A program made the position numbers and the translations under genes. A model generated the notes under the pieces. That model ran no database searches, was not told the DNA's origin, and saw only the letters and a list, made by a program, of their open reading frames with translations. 64,000 bases of DNA from the NCBI RefSeq assembly GCF_001686925.1, contig NZ_LVEN01000046.1, forward strand, positions 62,001 through 126,000. Direction: 5' to 3'. The DNA comes from Flavobacterium piscis. Lineage in GTDB: Bacteria > Bacteroidota > Bacteroidia > Flavobacteriales > Flavobacteriaceae. Positions 16,158 to 25,128 of the stretch are shown piece after piece. Every line of letters starts with the position of its first letter. The first letter of the stretch is position 1.

Positions 16158-16940
16158 ATGAATATTGAAACTATCCACAATAGCATTCAACCTCAAAAAG
16201 ATCAACTTTTACAACATTCTTTATACAATAAAATTCAAAGCATCGACGACTTACATAGTTTCCTAGAAAGCCATGTTTTTGCTGTTTGGGATTTTATGTC
16301 ATTACTAAAAGCCCTGCAAGCCAAACTTACTTGCACTACAACTCCTTGGTTTGCTACAAAAAATCCTGAAACAAGATATTTAATCAACGAAATTGTTCTT
16401 GCCGAAGAAACCGATTTAAGCATTGACGGAAGAAGACAAAGTCATTATGAAATGTATATTGAAGCAATGCAGGATTGTGGAGCCGATACAAACGGAATCA
16501 ATACCTTTTTGTCTGAAGTAAATTCGCTGCATAATATTTTTGTTGCCATCAAACAAAGTACATTACACCCGGATACAAAAGCCTTTTTAGATTTTACTTT
16601 TAGAGTGATTGAAGAAGGAAAACCGCATGAAATTGCTGCTGCCTTTACTTTTGGAAGAGAAGATTTAATACCTAGTATGTTTACCGCAATACTAAAAAAC
16701 TTTCAAAAAAACCTTCCGGAGACTGATTTGAGCAAACTGCTTTATTATTTCGAAAGACATATAGAATTAGATGCCGATGAACACGGACCAATGGCCATGC
16801 AAATGATCTCTGATTTATGCGAAGACGATGCCGAAAAATGGAAAGAAGTGGAAGAGATTTCGATCCTTGCATTAGAAAAACGAATCGGACTTTGGAATGC
16901 CATCGAAGAAGAAATAATGATGAAAACTGAAATGGTTTAA
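16158..16940 (+). CDS. DUF3050 family protein
   Basis: A 260-aa soluble helical protein. The N-terminus (LYNKIQSIDDLHSFLESHVFAVWDFMSLLK) and the following EIVLAEETD and SHYEMY segments are typical of DUF3050, whose fold is related to heme oxygenase-like helical bundles. Several His/Glu residues (for example FGREDLIPSMF and ELDADEHGPMAMQM) could bind metal. The biochemical function is unknown. Own -7 box; downstream neighbour is an SGNH lipoprotein. Confidence 0.82.
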   Translation: MNIETIHNSIQPQKDQLLQHSLYNKIQSIDDLHSFLESHVFAVWDFMSLLKALQAKLTCTTTPWFATKNPETRYLINEIVLAEETDLSIDGRRQSHYEMYIEAMQDCGADTNGINTFLSEVNSLHNIFVAIKQSTLHPDTKAFLDFTFRVIEEGKPHEIAAAFTFGREDLIPSMFTAILKNFQKNLPETDLSKLLYYFERHIELDADEHGPMAMQMISDLCEDDAEKWKEVEEISILALEKRIGLWNAIEEEIMMKTEMV

Positions 16941-17006
16941 AAACCAAAACAAGTTATATAACGTAACTATTTGTTTAAAATGATCCTGAATCTAATTAAA
17001 CAAATT

Positions 17007-17768
17007 ATGAAATCACATTTCAAACAAATAGTTATTGTTATCCTTTCTATATTTCTTTTAAGCTGCAGTTCTGACGACTCAGCTTCAAAAACTGCGGTCG
17101 CGCCTCCTTTGCCCGTTATCCCACCTAAAACAGAAGTCCCAACTACTCCAATTTCAGGCTCTGTAAAATACCTGGCTTTAGGCGACAGTTATACTATTGG
17201 ACAAAGTGTTTGCGAAACTTGTCGCTTTCCTGAACAACTAAAATCAAGTTTAAAAACAATTTACCCTCAAGCCGATTTTTCATTAAAAGTCATTGCCCGA
17301 ACAGGCTGGACTACCTCAAACCTAATCTCGGCTATCAACAACGAAAATCCCGATGCTACTTATGATTTGGTTACACTTTTAATTGGTGTAAACAATCAAT
17401 ATCAGCACATTGACATTTCGGTTTATCAAAAAGAATTTCCGCAATTACTCAACAAAGCCATACAACTGGCAAAAGGTGATAAGAAAAACGTAATCGTAGT
17501 TTCGATTCCTGATTATGCTTACACGCCATTTGCTTCGGGCTATAGCAGCGCAAAACGAACAGAAATTTCAAATGAAATTGATCAATACAATACTTTTGCC
17601 GAAAATACGTGCACAAGCAGTGGCGTAACTTTTATTTCGATCACAGATATTACACGCCAAAGCACCAGTAATTTAGTCGCTTCAGATGGTTTACATCCTT
17701 CGGAAACTGCCTATAAATTATTTGTTGATCGTATTGTTCCTAAAGCAAAAATGATTTTACAGGATTAG
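17007..17768 (+). CDS. SGNH/GDSL hydrolase lipoprotein
   Basis: A 253-aa lipoprotein with signal MKSHFKQIVIVILSIFLLSC (Cys20). After a Pro-rich linker comes an SGNH esterase domain: block I ALGDSYTIGQ with the nucleophile Ser, the Gly/Asn blocks (ARTGWT, LIGVNNQY), and the C-terminal SDGLHPSE with the Asp-His pair. It probably deacylates an extracellular ester substrate, which cannot be named. An in-frame ATG at 16980 is possible but puts nine residues before the signal peptide. Confidence 0.87.
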   Translation: MKSHFKQIVIVILSIFLLSCSSDDSASKTAVAPPLPVIPPKTEVPTTPISGSVKYLALGDSYTIGQSVCETCRFPEQLKSSLKTIYPQADFSLKVIARTGWTTSNLISAINNENPDATYDLVTLLIGVNNQYQHIDISVYQKEFPQLLNKAIQLAKGDKKNVIVVSIPDYAYTPFASGYSSAKRTEISNEIDQYNTFAENTCTSSGVTFISITDITRQSTSNLVASDGLHPSETAYKLFVDRIVPKAKMILQD

Positions 17769-17790
17769 TTTTTTACCTAATTAAAAGCTA

Positions 17791-17886
17791 ACACGAATTG
17801 CACGAATTTGCACGGATAAGTTCGTGGAATTAATTTCACAAACTACGTTAAGTATTAAAATTTGTGTCAATTGGTGCAATTCGTGT
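17791..17886. repeat. CACGAATT inverted repeat, copy 1
   Basis: Arms ACACGAATTGCAC (17791-17803) and GTGCAATTCGTGT (17874-17886) lie between convergent genes. Related repeats are at 41203-41258 and 52653-52740. It may serve as a bidirectional terminator. Confidence 0.6.
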
Positions 17887-17901
17887 CCATTTTTTCCAAC
17901 T

Positions 17902-18939
17902 TCAAGAACTTTTGACTGGGCTTTTATTAGACTTCCATATAAATCCATCGAGTAAATAATGGGTAAATTGAGGTACGCTTAACAACGGAACTATTAAAAA
18001 TTGCCAGGAAGAAAAATCAATAGCTGCTACTGAGAAGTTTTCTTTCCAAACCAGAACTTCCCATAAAAATTCTTCTGTAAAAGCAATTCCCATTAAAATC
18101 AGCACATATATAAAAATCGCATTATAGCTTTTTAAATAACTAAAAACTCCTGAACTATGGTTCGGTTTATTTTCGATTTCCCTAAAATAAACCAATGCCA
18201 TATAAGGGATTCCGTGTGAAACCACATTTAGTAAAGTAAAAATAAGATCGTCATTAAAATACACGATTCCAAAATACCACGAAAGCGCTGTTCCCAAAAT
18301 AATGGCATTTTTAGGAATATTGAAAAACCTGTTTTTTATACTTTTATGAATGGTGTAACTTACATAGATCAATAAAATCGAAACGTAAATCCAAAACAAT
18401 ATTTGTAGTAAAAAGGCATTCTCAAAACGAAAAAACTCATTTGCCACAAACCAATTGAATTTCCTTTCGGAAGAAAAAAACCAATACAACATAGGATAAC
18501 CCGTTGAAGCATAAATGGCCAGATTGTCAATAACTACAGAAAGTTTCGTTTTTTCTTCGTTTCTCGCATACAATCTCATAAAGCCATATTGCTGCCTAAT
18601 AAAATGAAAAACAGCGACATACGCCAGAAAGGACCAGAAAACCAAACTTCCAAAAGAGAAAAGAATAATCCCAATGGCGAAACAAATTGTTGGCAAAAGC
18701 AATAATCTTTTTTTATTCTTTTTGAATTCATCAGCCACAAAATAGGTTTTGAATAAGGTCGCGTAAACGTGCGCCACATCAATAAAAACAATCAGAAAAA
18801 GCCAGGTATAAAACGAATACTTATTTTCTATTTCAGTAATATAATCCTGAAACAAAAATATAATGGCCATCACAAAAAAGGACGGACCAATGATGAAACT
18901 CAAATCGGTTTTGGCTTTATGAATCCAGGGTTGTTTCAT
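17902..18939 (-). CDS. Multi-TM protein of polyamine locus
   Basis: A 345-aa integral membrane protein with about eight hydrophobic helices. Conserved-looking histidines sit in HVYATLF, VFHFIRQQYGF, VSHGIPYMALVYFREIE and FTHYLLDGFIWK, a pattern that could bind a metal or haem. I do not recognise the family. Its start overlaps the end of the flavin oxidase gene by 23 bp, so it is translationally coupled to it and is the last gene of the seven-gene minus-strand operon. A role in membrane redox chemistry with that oxidase is a guess. Confidence 0.7.
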   Translation of the reverse strand: MKQPWIHKAKTDLSFIIGPSFFVMAIIFLFQDYITEIENKYSFYTWLFLIVFIDVAHVYATLFKTYFVADEFKKNKKRLLLLPTICFAIGIILFSFGSLVFWSFLAYVAVFHFIRQQYGFMRLYARNEEKTKLSVVIDNLAIYASTGYPMLYWFFSSERKFNWFVANEFFRFENAFLLQILFWIYVSILLIYVSYTIHKSIKNRFFNIPKNAIILGTALSWYFGIVYFNDDLIFTLLNVVSHGIPYMALVYFREIENKPNHSSGVFSYLKSYNAIFIYVLILMGIAFTEEFLWEVLVWKENFSVAAIDFSSWQFLIVPLLSVPQFTHYLLDGFIWKSNKSPVKSS

Positions 18940-20545
18940 CTAAAATTTGGTTTACGACATTAATTCCGTGATGAAAAGCTTCTTCAAAAATCGAAATTCC
19001 CGAAAGATCTGTATGGGCAAAATAAATACGATTCTCAATACTTTTTGAAGCTTCTTCTTTGGCTTTGCCAAAAATAAAACCCGGTGCAGGACTTACCATT
19101 CCGTGGCCTAAAAGAAAAACTTCCATTTCTTCGGTACATTCTTCAATATCCGGATGTGCAATTTTAAGATCATCAAAAACGAATTGCTTCCAATATTCTT
19201 TATTCTTTTTATACAATTCCTTTCGCGATTTTCTTAAATCGGCTGAAGAGAAACTATAATAGTATGTGATTACTTTTTTGGTCTGAATCTGATTTAAAGA
19301 CTGGTGCTGATCATACACATAACCCAAACCTTTTGCATCGTAAATAACATTATCCCACGAAAGCGGAAAACTAAAATTATCGGCTAAATCCGTCACGGTT
19401 AAGCTTGCCAAAAGCCAGGGCGTATAATGAAACTCTTTTGTAAATTCTTTTCGGTCTTTGATCACATACTGATTCACAAACTGTGGCGTTGCCATGATTA
19501 CTTTATCAGCAATAATTTCTACCGAAACTTTTTTGACATCATCAAAAGCTTTGGCAACCACTTTATTGTTTTCGACTTTAACCTCATAAACCAAATGATT
19601 TTTCAACGTTTTTTTGTCGGTATATTTTTTGAGATGAGAAACTAATCTGGCGTTTCCTTCCGGCCAGGTCAAAACGCTTTCTTTTTTATCTGAAGCTGCA
19701 TCTTGTTTTCGTCCGGCAAAATAATGAATTCCAGCCCAGGCAGAAACGTAATCTATTCCGAGTCCGAAATCGTCTTTGCAGCAATAATCAATATAATCAA
19801 ATAGTGGTGTTGCTGCGAAATTATTGGTTTCAAACCATTCCTTCATCGTGATTTTATCCAAACTTCTCGTCTGAATATCTTCTGAAGAAAGACGAAGCGG
19901 AATATCAAATAAGTACTTTCCATCTTTTCCTTTTCCTTCACGAAAAGCATCCATTACTTTAAAAAAACGCTGGAATTCCAAATCCTGATCTTTAGAATTC
20001 CCTTCTTTTGGGACAACGCCTTCCTGCCAGTTGTTTTTGTAAAATAAACGTTCGTCAGGAGCAAAAGACAATTGCAATTCATCAAAAACAGGCAATCCTT
20101 TTGCATCGTAACTTAATATGATTTTTTCTTCTTCAAGAAATTGTAACAATTCTTTATCCTTAAAATTAGGCAAAGGCAAATAATGTGCTCCTAATGGAAA
20201 TTTAGAATACTTATTTTCTCCGTTTGAAGAGTTTCCGCCCAAATGACTTTCTAATTCAAGCATCAAAAAATCAGAAATTCCTTTTTTATGAAATTGTCTT
20301 GCAGCGCTTAAACCAGAAATTCCGCCACCAACAATGAGATACGGAATATGAATTTGAGTTGTTGGTTTTGGGAAATCTTTTACCCATAAACGATGTCCCA
20401 AAAGATGATTGGTTCCGGACAAACGAAGCAGCAGCTGGATAATTTTATCGGAACAAAATTGCAGAAACGGAATTAACAATAAAGAAGCTCCAATTCCTTT
20501 TACAAAACTGCGTCTTGATTTACTGTAATTTTCCCCATTCTTCAT
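18917..20545 (-). CDS. Tat-type FAD amine oxidase-like protein
   Basis: A 542-aa flavoprotein. The N-terminus carries a twin-arginine signal (SRRSFVKGIGASLLLIPFL). The FAD-binding site is YLIVGGGISGLSAARQF with LELESHLGGNSS, and the C-terminal block RIYFAHTDLSGISIFEEAFH matches the flavin-containing amine oxidase fold. It would act outside the cytoplasm. Among SpeD and spermidine synthase neighbours, a polyamine-oxidising or polyamine-modified-substrate role is plausible but unproved. It overlaps both neighbouring genes. ATG at 20545; a TTG lies one codon earlier. Confidence 0.82.
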   Translation of the reverse strand: MKNGENYSKSRRSFVKGIGASLLLIPFLQFCSDKIIQLLLRLSGTNHLLGHRLWVKDFPKPTTQIHIPYLIVGGGISGLSAARQFHKKGISDFLMLELESHLGGNSSNGENKYSKFPLGAHYLPLPNFKDKELLQFLEEEKIILSYDAKGLPVFDELQLSFAPDERLFYKNNWQEGVVPKEGNSKDQDLEFQRFFKVMDAFREGKGKDGKYLFDIPLRLSSEDIQTRSLDKITMKEWFETNNFAATPLFDYIDYCCKDDFGLGIDYVSAWAGIHYFAGRKQDAASDKKESVLTWPEGNARLVSHLKKYTDKKTLKNHLVYEVKVENNKVVAKAFDDVKKVSVEIIADKVIMATPQFVNQYVIKDRKEFTKEFHYTPWLLASLTVTDLADNFSFPLSWDNVIYDAKGLGYVYDQHQSLNQIQTKKVITYYYSFSSADLRKSRKELYKKNKEYWKQFVFDDLKIAHPDIEECTEEMEVFLLGHGMVSPAPGFIFGKAKEEASKSIENRIYFAHTDLSGISIFEEAFHHGINVVNQILDETTLDS

Positions 20546-22040
20546 CAAAATAGCGTACTAAAATTTGGTTGTCTAATCGATTGATTTCAATTTCATTTGA
20601 CATCATATCATTGGTAAAATAATTGAATCTGTCGAACTGGTAATTGTAGAATCTTAATCCGGCAGCTTTTCTGTTTACATTGTTAAAAGTAGTTCCAAAA
20701 CCATTGATGGCGATCGTATAACCCCATTCTCCAAACGAAGGAACATAAGCATGATAGGCATCGACCTGAGGAAAAACCTGCATTACGGTTTTATTGATAC
20801 ACCAAAATGATTTTGGCGCAAAATAAGGTGAAGTAGTCTGAATAACAACGGCTGCATCGGGCTGCAGAATCGTTTTTAGGGTTTGATAAAAATTCAAAGA
20901 ATACAGCTTTCCTAAACTATAATTTGACGGATCGGGAAAATCGATAATCGCGACATCAAACTTTTCGGTACACGTTTTTGCCCAAATATAAGCATCGGTA
21001 TTGATGACTTTTACCTTTGGATTATTCAGCGAGCCTTTATTGAAATCTGTTAGCACTTTATTGGTTTTAAACAACTTTGTCATTCCCTGATCAAGATCGA
21101 CCAGAGTTACTTTTTCAACATCTTTGTATTTTAAAATTTCACGAACTGCCAAACCATCGCCTCCGCCCAAAACCAAAACATGTTTGACATTTTTGGCAAT
21201 CGACATTACGGGATGCACTAAGGCTTCGTGGTAACGATACTCATCGGCTGAACTAAATTGTAGGTTGTTGTTTAGATAAAGCCTGTAATCGCTCTTATTG
21301 TGCGTTAAAACGATTCTCTGATAAGGAGTTGAGTTGGTATAAATGATATTTTCTCCGTAAAGCTTTCCTTCTGAATAAGCCAAAATTTTATCCGAAAAGA
21401 TAAAAACGCCTAATAAAATCGCAAACGAAAAAATGGCTTTTGCTTTTAAGAAATAACTATTCTTTAATTCTTTTTTTAAAAGAAAACACAAAACAATGGC
21501 AATACTTACGTTGATCATCCCGAAGAACAGCGAAGTGCCCATGATTCCTAATTTTGGAACCAGTATTAACGGAAACAATATCGATGCTAATAAAGCCCCA
21601 ATATAATCGAAGGTAAAAACATTAGAAACCAAATCTCTAAATTCGACTTTGTCTTTCAGGATATTCATTAATAATGGAATTTCTAACCCGACCAAAAATC
21701 CGGTTATGAAAACCAATAAATACAAAATGAACTGAAAGTACTCGACACTTTCGAACAATAAAAATAAAACTACTGAACTCAAACCGCCAATTAAACCGAC
21801 CAATATCTCGATTTCGACAAAAGTGTTCAGTAAATTTTTATGAAAAAACTTAGAAAAAAAAGAGCCAATACCCATTGAAAAAAGGTAAACTCCAATAATA
21901 AATGAAAATTGTTTTACTGAATCGCCTAATAAATAACTGGCCAAAGTTCCCGCAACAAGCTCATAAATAAGCCCGCAGGTCGCAATAACAAATACGGCAA
22001 ACAGCAATAAAAATTCAAACTTAATAAACTTTTTACCCAT
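20520..22040 (-). CDS. Membrane-embedded spermidine synthase-like protein
   Basis: A 506-aa fusion of an N-terminal seven-helix membrane domain (to about residue 225) and a C-terminal aminopropyltransferase. The SpeE signature is VLVLGGGDGLAVREILKY, then TLVDLDQ and VAIIDFPDPSNYSLGKLYS, where the catalytic Asp is kept. Soluble SpeE makes spermidine from putrescine and decarboxylated SAM; membrane forms like this occur with DUF350 and DUF4178 genes. It overlaps DUF350 upstream by 8 bp and the oxidase downstream by 26 bp. ATG at 22040 chosen; a GTG at 22052 is possible. Confidence 0.88.
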   Translation of the reverse strand: MGKKFIKFEFLLLFAVFVIATCGLIYELVAGTLASYLLGDSVKQFSFIIGVYLFSMGIGSFFSKFFHKNLLNTFVEIEILVGLIGGLSSVVLFLLFESVEYFQFILYLLVFITGFLVGLEIPLLMNILKDKVEFRDLVSNVFTFDYIGALLASILFPLILVPKLGIMGTSLFFGMINVSIAIVLCFLLKKELKNSYFLKAKAIFSFAILLGVFIFSDKILAYSEGKLYGENIIYTNSTPYQRIVLTHNKSDYRLYLNNNLQFSSADEYRYHEALVHPVMSIAKNVKHVLVLGGGDGLAVREILKYKDVEKVTLVDLDQGMTKLFKTNKVLTDFNKGSLNNPKVKVINTDAYIWAKTCTEKFDVAIIDFPDPSNYSLGKLYSLNFYQTLKTILQPDAAVVIQTTSPYFAPKSFWCINKTVMQVFPQVDAYHAYVPSFGEWGYTIAINGFGTTFNNVNRKAAGLRFYNYQFDRFNYFTNDMMSNEIEINRLDNQILVRYFDEEWGKLQ

Positions 22041-22248
22041 GAATTGCGGCACTAATAATCATTGAAATACCAATGATAAATGCTGCCAAAACAATAGCAA
22101 CAGCAATATTATTTTTCTCGACAACTTCTTTCCAGGTATTTTCGGGAGTCATTTTTTCGATAATAAAATAAGCTGCTATCAAGATAACGAACCCTAAAAC
22201 TGAATAAATGATCGAATTAACGATGGGCTGATAATGTATTAAATCCAT
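22033..22248 (-). CDS. DUF350 membrane protein
   Basis: A 71-aa protein of two transmembrane helices (about 12-28 and 47-68). The block EKNNIAVAIVLAAFIIGISMII is the hallmark of DUF350 (YjfL-like). DUF350 proteins recur with spermidine synthase, SpeD and DUF4178 genes, and in envelope-stress contexts, but no biochemical role is established. This is a single-repeat version; many DUF350 proteins have two repeats. Confidence 0.88.
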   Translation of the reverse strand: MDLIHYQPIVNSIIYSVLGFVILIAAYFIIEKMTPENTWKEVVEKNNIAVAIVLAAFIIGISMIISAAIHG

Positions 22249-22259
22249 ACTTTAGAAAT

Positions 22260-22439
22260 TTATTTATGATAAAAATGGTTAACTGAACTACGACTTCCTG
22301 ACGTACTATATTTTTCTGTTGTTTCGCAATCGCAAATCCGGTTTCCGGAATAAGCAAAGTACAAATAGGCGGCAAAGCAAAATAATCCTATTGCAAGTGC
22401 GGCTATATTATTTTTAAAAAAATCAAAAATGCTTTTCAT
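22260..22439 (-). CDS. 59-aa single-TM protein of polyamine locus
   Basis: A short gene missed by a 60-codon limit. From the ATG at 22439 it encodes MKSIFDFFKNNIAALAIGLF followed by more hydrophobic residues (one helix, about 11-30), then a small extracytoplasmic tail with CDC (NRICDCETTEKYS) and Ser/His residues. It fills the gap between DUF4178 and DUF350 with 5 bp and 11 bp spacers, which strongly supports a real gene. No homologue is recognised. Confidence 0.7.
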   Translation of the reverse strand: MKSIFDFFKNNIAALAIGLFCFAAYLYFAYSGNRICDCETTEKYSTSGSRSSVNHFYHK

Positions 22440-22444
22440 ATCTA

Positions 22445-23674
22445 TTATTCGCTATAAGGAGAATAAGAACTGTCTTCCCATCTCATCTTTTCAAAATTTA
22501 TTTTAAAATATCGTATCACGACATACACTACAATCATGAATATAGCAATAATCCATACGTTTCGACTCGAGGGCTGATTCCACACCACTTTTACTTTCAT
22601 TGCCGTATTTTTATTGTCTTCCGGTGCTTTTAGCGGTTTAATCAAAAGGTGGTATTTTCCTTCTTTAACTCCGCAAATATTAAATTTTTCAGACCAGTTG
22701 CCTTCGGTCCAGCTTTCACCATCTTCGTAACCGTGATAATACTCGATATCTTTATTGGCATGAATTTCATCATTGGTTGTTTCATTTACCAGCGCAACAT
22801 CTACATTCGCCCACGAATTATCGACGTCTGTTGACACGTGAACGGTAATGGGAGCAGAACCTCCTTTTAGAACAAATGATTCACTTGTAACTTCTTTATC
22901 GTTAAAATCAGTAAAAGCTATGGCTTTATCAAAAACAATCTGCTCTGCCTGATCTTTATAAATATACCAGTTTGCCGTAATGATCATTAAAAGAAAAATG
23001 CAAAATATTATGGCCGTGTTATTTACATCAAAATAGTAGGGCTGAACAATACTTACGCCTCTTTGATACGGCAAATCAGCTTGCGGGAATGCTTTTTTAA
23101 CCTCTTTTTTGCTAATATACTCCCCCAGAAAAGCGGTTTCGACACCGTTCATTTTTTCAATCGAAATCATCAAAGGCGGCTGGATATATTCTGTCAGATG
23201 GACTCTCTTAACAGGTAATTCAAAATCAAAAAAACCTGCCGCATTGTCTATATCGGTATCAGAATATTCGTAAAGATGAAAAGAACTGCTGTCGTATGTT
23301 ATCGATTTTGGATGCATTCGTACATCGAATTTCTCTTCCATTTCGGTCAAAAATATCCAATGCCCGTCTGATTCAGAAAGATAAACAAAATCACCGGCAT
23401 CATTTTTTAAGATATATTCTCTCCAATGATAACCTCCGTTGACTTTTTTGGTTATGGCACCCGTAACCATGTATTCCGTGCCTTTTAGAAGCCCTTTATC
23501 GCCAATTTTAAAATCAAAATAATTTACCTCAGGCTTAAATTTCGATCGTGAACGAAGCTGTCCTTCGCTATCTGCCCAATACAAACTGTGGCAATTGGGG
23601 CAGACAAAATTTACTACTTTAAAACCAACTTCCAGTTCGGTAACAGTATCACAATTGTAACAAGGAACTTTCAT
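22445..23674 (-). CDS. DUF4178 protein with zinc ribbon
   Basis: A 409-aa protein. Residues 5-30 form a zinc ribbon (CYNCDTV and CPNCHSLYW). The DUF4178 beta domain follows (GDKGLLKGTEYMVTG through HWREYIL and YLSESDGHWIFL). Two transmembrane helices, around residue 203-222 and near residue 375, enclose a periplasmic beta domain with HVSTDVDNSWANVDV. DUF4178 is a constant partner of SpeD, SpeE-like and DUF350 genes. The start is 3 bp after the speD stop. Molecular role unknown. Confidence 0.83.
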   Translation of the reverse strand: MKVPCYNCDTVTELEVGFKVVNFVCPNCHSLYWADSEGQLRSRSKFKPEVNYFDFKIGDKGLLKGTEYMVTGAITKKVNGGYHWREYILKNDAGDFVYLSESDGHWIFLTEMEEKFDVRMHPKSITYDSSSFHLYEYSDTDIDNAAGFFDFELPVKRVHLTEYIQPPLMISIEKMNGVETAFLGEYISKKEVKKAFPQADLPYQRGVSIVQPYYFDVNNTAIIFCIFLLMIITANWYIYKDQAEQIVFDKAIAFTDFNDKEVTSESFVLKGGSAPITVHVSTDVDNSWANVDVALVNETTNDEIHANKDIEYYHGYEDGESWTEGNWSEKFNICGVKEGKYHLLIKPLKAPEDNKNTAMKVKVVWNQPSSRNVWIIAIFMIVVYVVIRYFKINFEKMRWEDSSYSPYSE

Positions 23675-23677
23675 ATA

Positions 23678-24040
23678 CTAACGGTTAATTTCAAAATCTT
23701 TTATAATTGTTCCTTCAAAATAAGTAATATAATTTGCCATAACATCTCGTACTTTTTGTGAATTATCCTGCTGGTAATTACACAAATAAACATCTAAAGT
23801 AAGCTGATTGTATTCTGGCCAGGTGTGTATACAAATATGAGATTCTTTCAGGCAAAACGAAATCGTGAAACTGTCATTATCGAAATCATGAACAATAACG
23901 CCTACTTTCTCGAGATTGTATTGCTCTAAAATTGAATTCGTAATCGCAACAAAACCCTGACTATCTGTTAGTTTTTGAGTTTCAGTGACATGTAAAGTGA
24001 CTAGTTTATGTAAGCCCGGTGAATAAGGGGGTAAATCCAT
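23678..24040 (-). CDS. speD: S-adenosylmethionine decarboxylase
   Basis: A prokaryotic SpeD of 120 aa that supplies decarboxylated SAM as the aminopropyl donor. The self-cleavage site is KESHICIHTWPE (cut between Glu66 and Ser67, which becomes the pyruvoyl group), and Cys87 (VYLCNYQ) matches the family's processing cysteine. The ATG at 24040 gives the normal SpeD length; the frame extends to 24214 without homology. It is the first gene of the operon whose later members include the membrane spermidine synthase. Confidence 0.9.
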   Translation of the reverse strand: MDLPPYSPGLHKLVTLHVTETQKLTDSQGFVAITNSILEQYNLEKVGVIVHDFDNDSFTISFCLKESHICIHTWPEYNQLTLDVYLCNYQQDNSQKVRDVMANYITYFEGTIIKDFEINR

Positions 24041-24157
24041 CAAAATATTTATATACGGGACCAAATATATAATATTTTTAGATAATTTTAACAAGAAAGA
24101 ATTTGATATTGAATCATTTTCAAAACCATAACCGTCAATTATAATCCGTAAAATATC

Positions 24158-24165
24158 TAAATTTG
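24158..24165 (+). promoter_or_regulatory. -7 box of the AraC-type gene
   Basis: TAAATTTG. It contains the TTG that opens the long reading frame at 24163, showing that this TTG is not the translation start. Confidence 0.5.
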
Positions 24166-24235
24166 CCAAAAGCCGATTGTTTACATTCAAACTACAAAAA
24201 ACGGATACAAACAATTTTCATTCAACAATTTAAAA

Positions 24236-25059
24236 ATGCAGGTTTCTCCATCAAAAGCATTAGCGCCTTACATAAAACATTATCTTTTTTGGATAGTGCA
24301 GCAACCGCTATACAAAAACTACGCTTGTTTTCTGATGGTAATACCGGCCTTGTATTTTCTTTAAAAAACAAACTTATTGCTGGTCTTGACAATTATGAAG
24401 TAAAGAATTATTTGCCAACTTCTTTTATATACGGACAACTCCATGGCTTTAAAGACATTTATTCTGATAATGAAATTTCATTACTAATTGTCGTTTTTCA
24501 ACCCAACGGAATACATCAGTTATTGGGAATTCCTGCCAATGAATTTCAGGATGCTATTTTTCCGGTTGAAGATGTATTGGGGCAAAAAGCGTCTTTACTT
24601 CAGGAGAAATTATCGGAACAAAATAATCAAGGAAGAGTGGAACTTTTAAATCAGTTCTTTGGCACTTTAATCAGTTCAAAACCAATTTCAAATCAGTTCA
24701 TCATCAATCATTCTTTAGATTTTATTGTGGCGAATAAAGGAGATTTCACTCTAAAACAATTGGTGGATTATACCGGTTATACCGAAAGACATTTGGAAAG
24801 AAAGTTCAAAGAATGCATTGGGTTAAACCCGAAAAAATTTGGCAACGTTATAAGGCTACATCATTTCCTAAAACTGCTAAAAGATAAATCTCAGGAAACC
24901 AATCTGACGACAATTTGTTATGATGCCGGATTCTCTGACCAATCCCATCTGATAAAAGAATTTAGAAAACATACCGGAATAACGCCGAAAGAATATTTAG
25001 TGAGCACCGGAAAGTTAACCAACAACCTCATCAAAACTTCTCTTTCAGGTTTATTTTAA
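24236..25059 (+). pseudogene. AraC-family regulator, frameshifted
   Basis: The C-terminal two thirds are a normal AraC regulator with the double HTH (YTGYTERHLERKFKECIG and CYDAGFSDQSHLIKEFRK). The proper N-terminus is in another frame: from the ATG at 24236 it reads MQVSPSKALAPYIKHYLF, the usual opening of this AraC subfamily. It joins the main frame (FLDSAATAIQKLRLFSDGN) only if one T is added to the T6 run at 24285-24290. So the gene is broken by a one-base deletion, or the run is variable or miscalled. It probably controlled the nitrilase and GNAT genes downstream. Confidence 0.75.
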
Positions 25060-25098
25060 AATGTCGGTTTTATACAATTTATAGTATTTTCTGAACGC

Positions 25099-25106
25099 TA
25101 CTTTTG
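25099..25106 (+). promoter_or_regulatory. -7 box of the nitrilase gene
   Basis: TACTTTTG, 23 bp before the ATG. Confidence 0.5.
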
Positions 25107-25128
25107 ACTTTCATTAATAGCGTACAAT

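Noticed and set aside
24041..24214. N-terminal extension of SpeD to 178 aa
   Set aside because: The extra 58 residues have no SpeD similarity, and the ATG at 24040 gives the normal family length.
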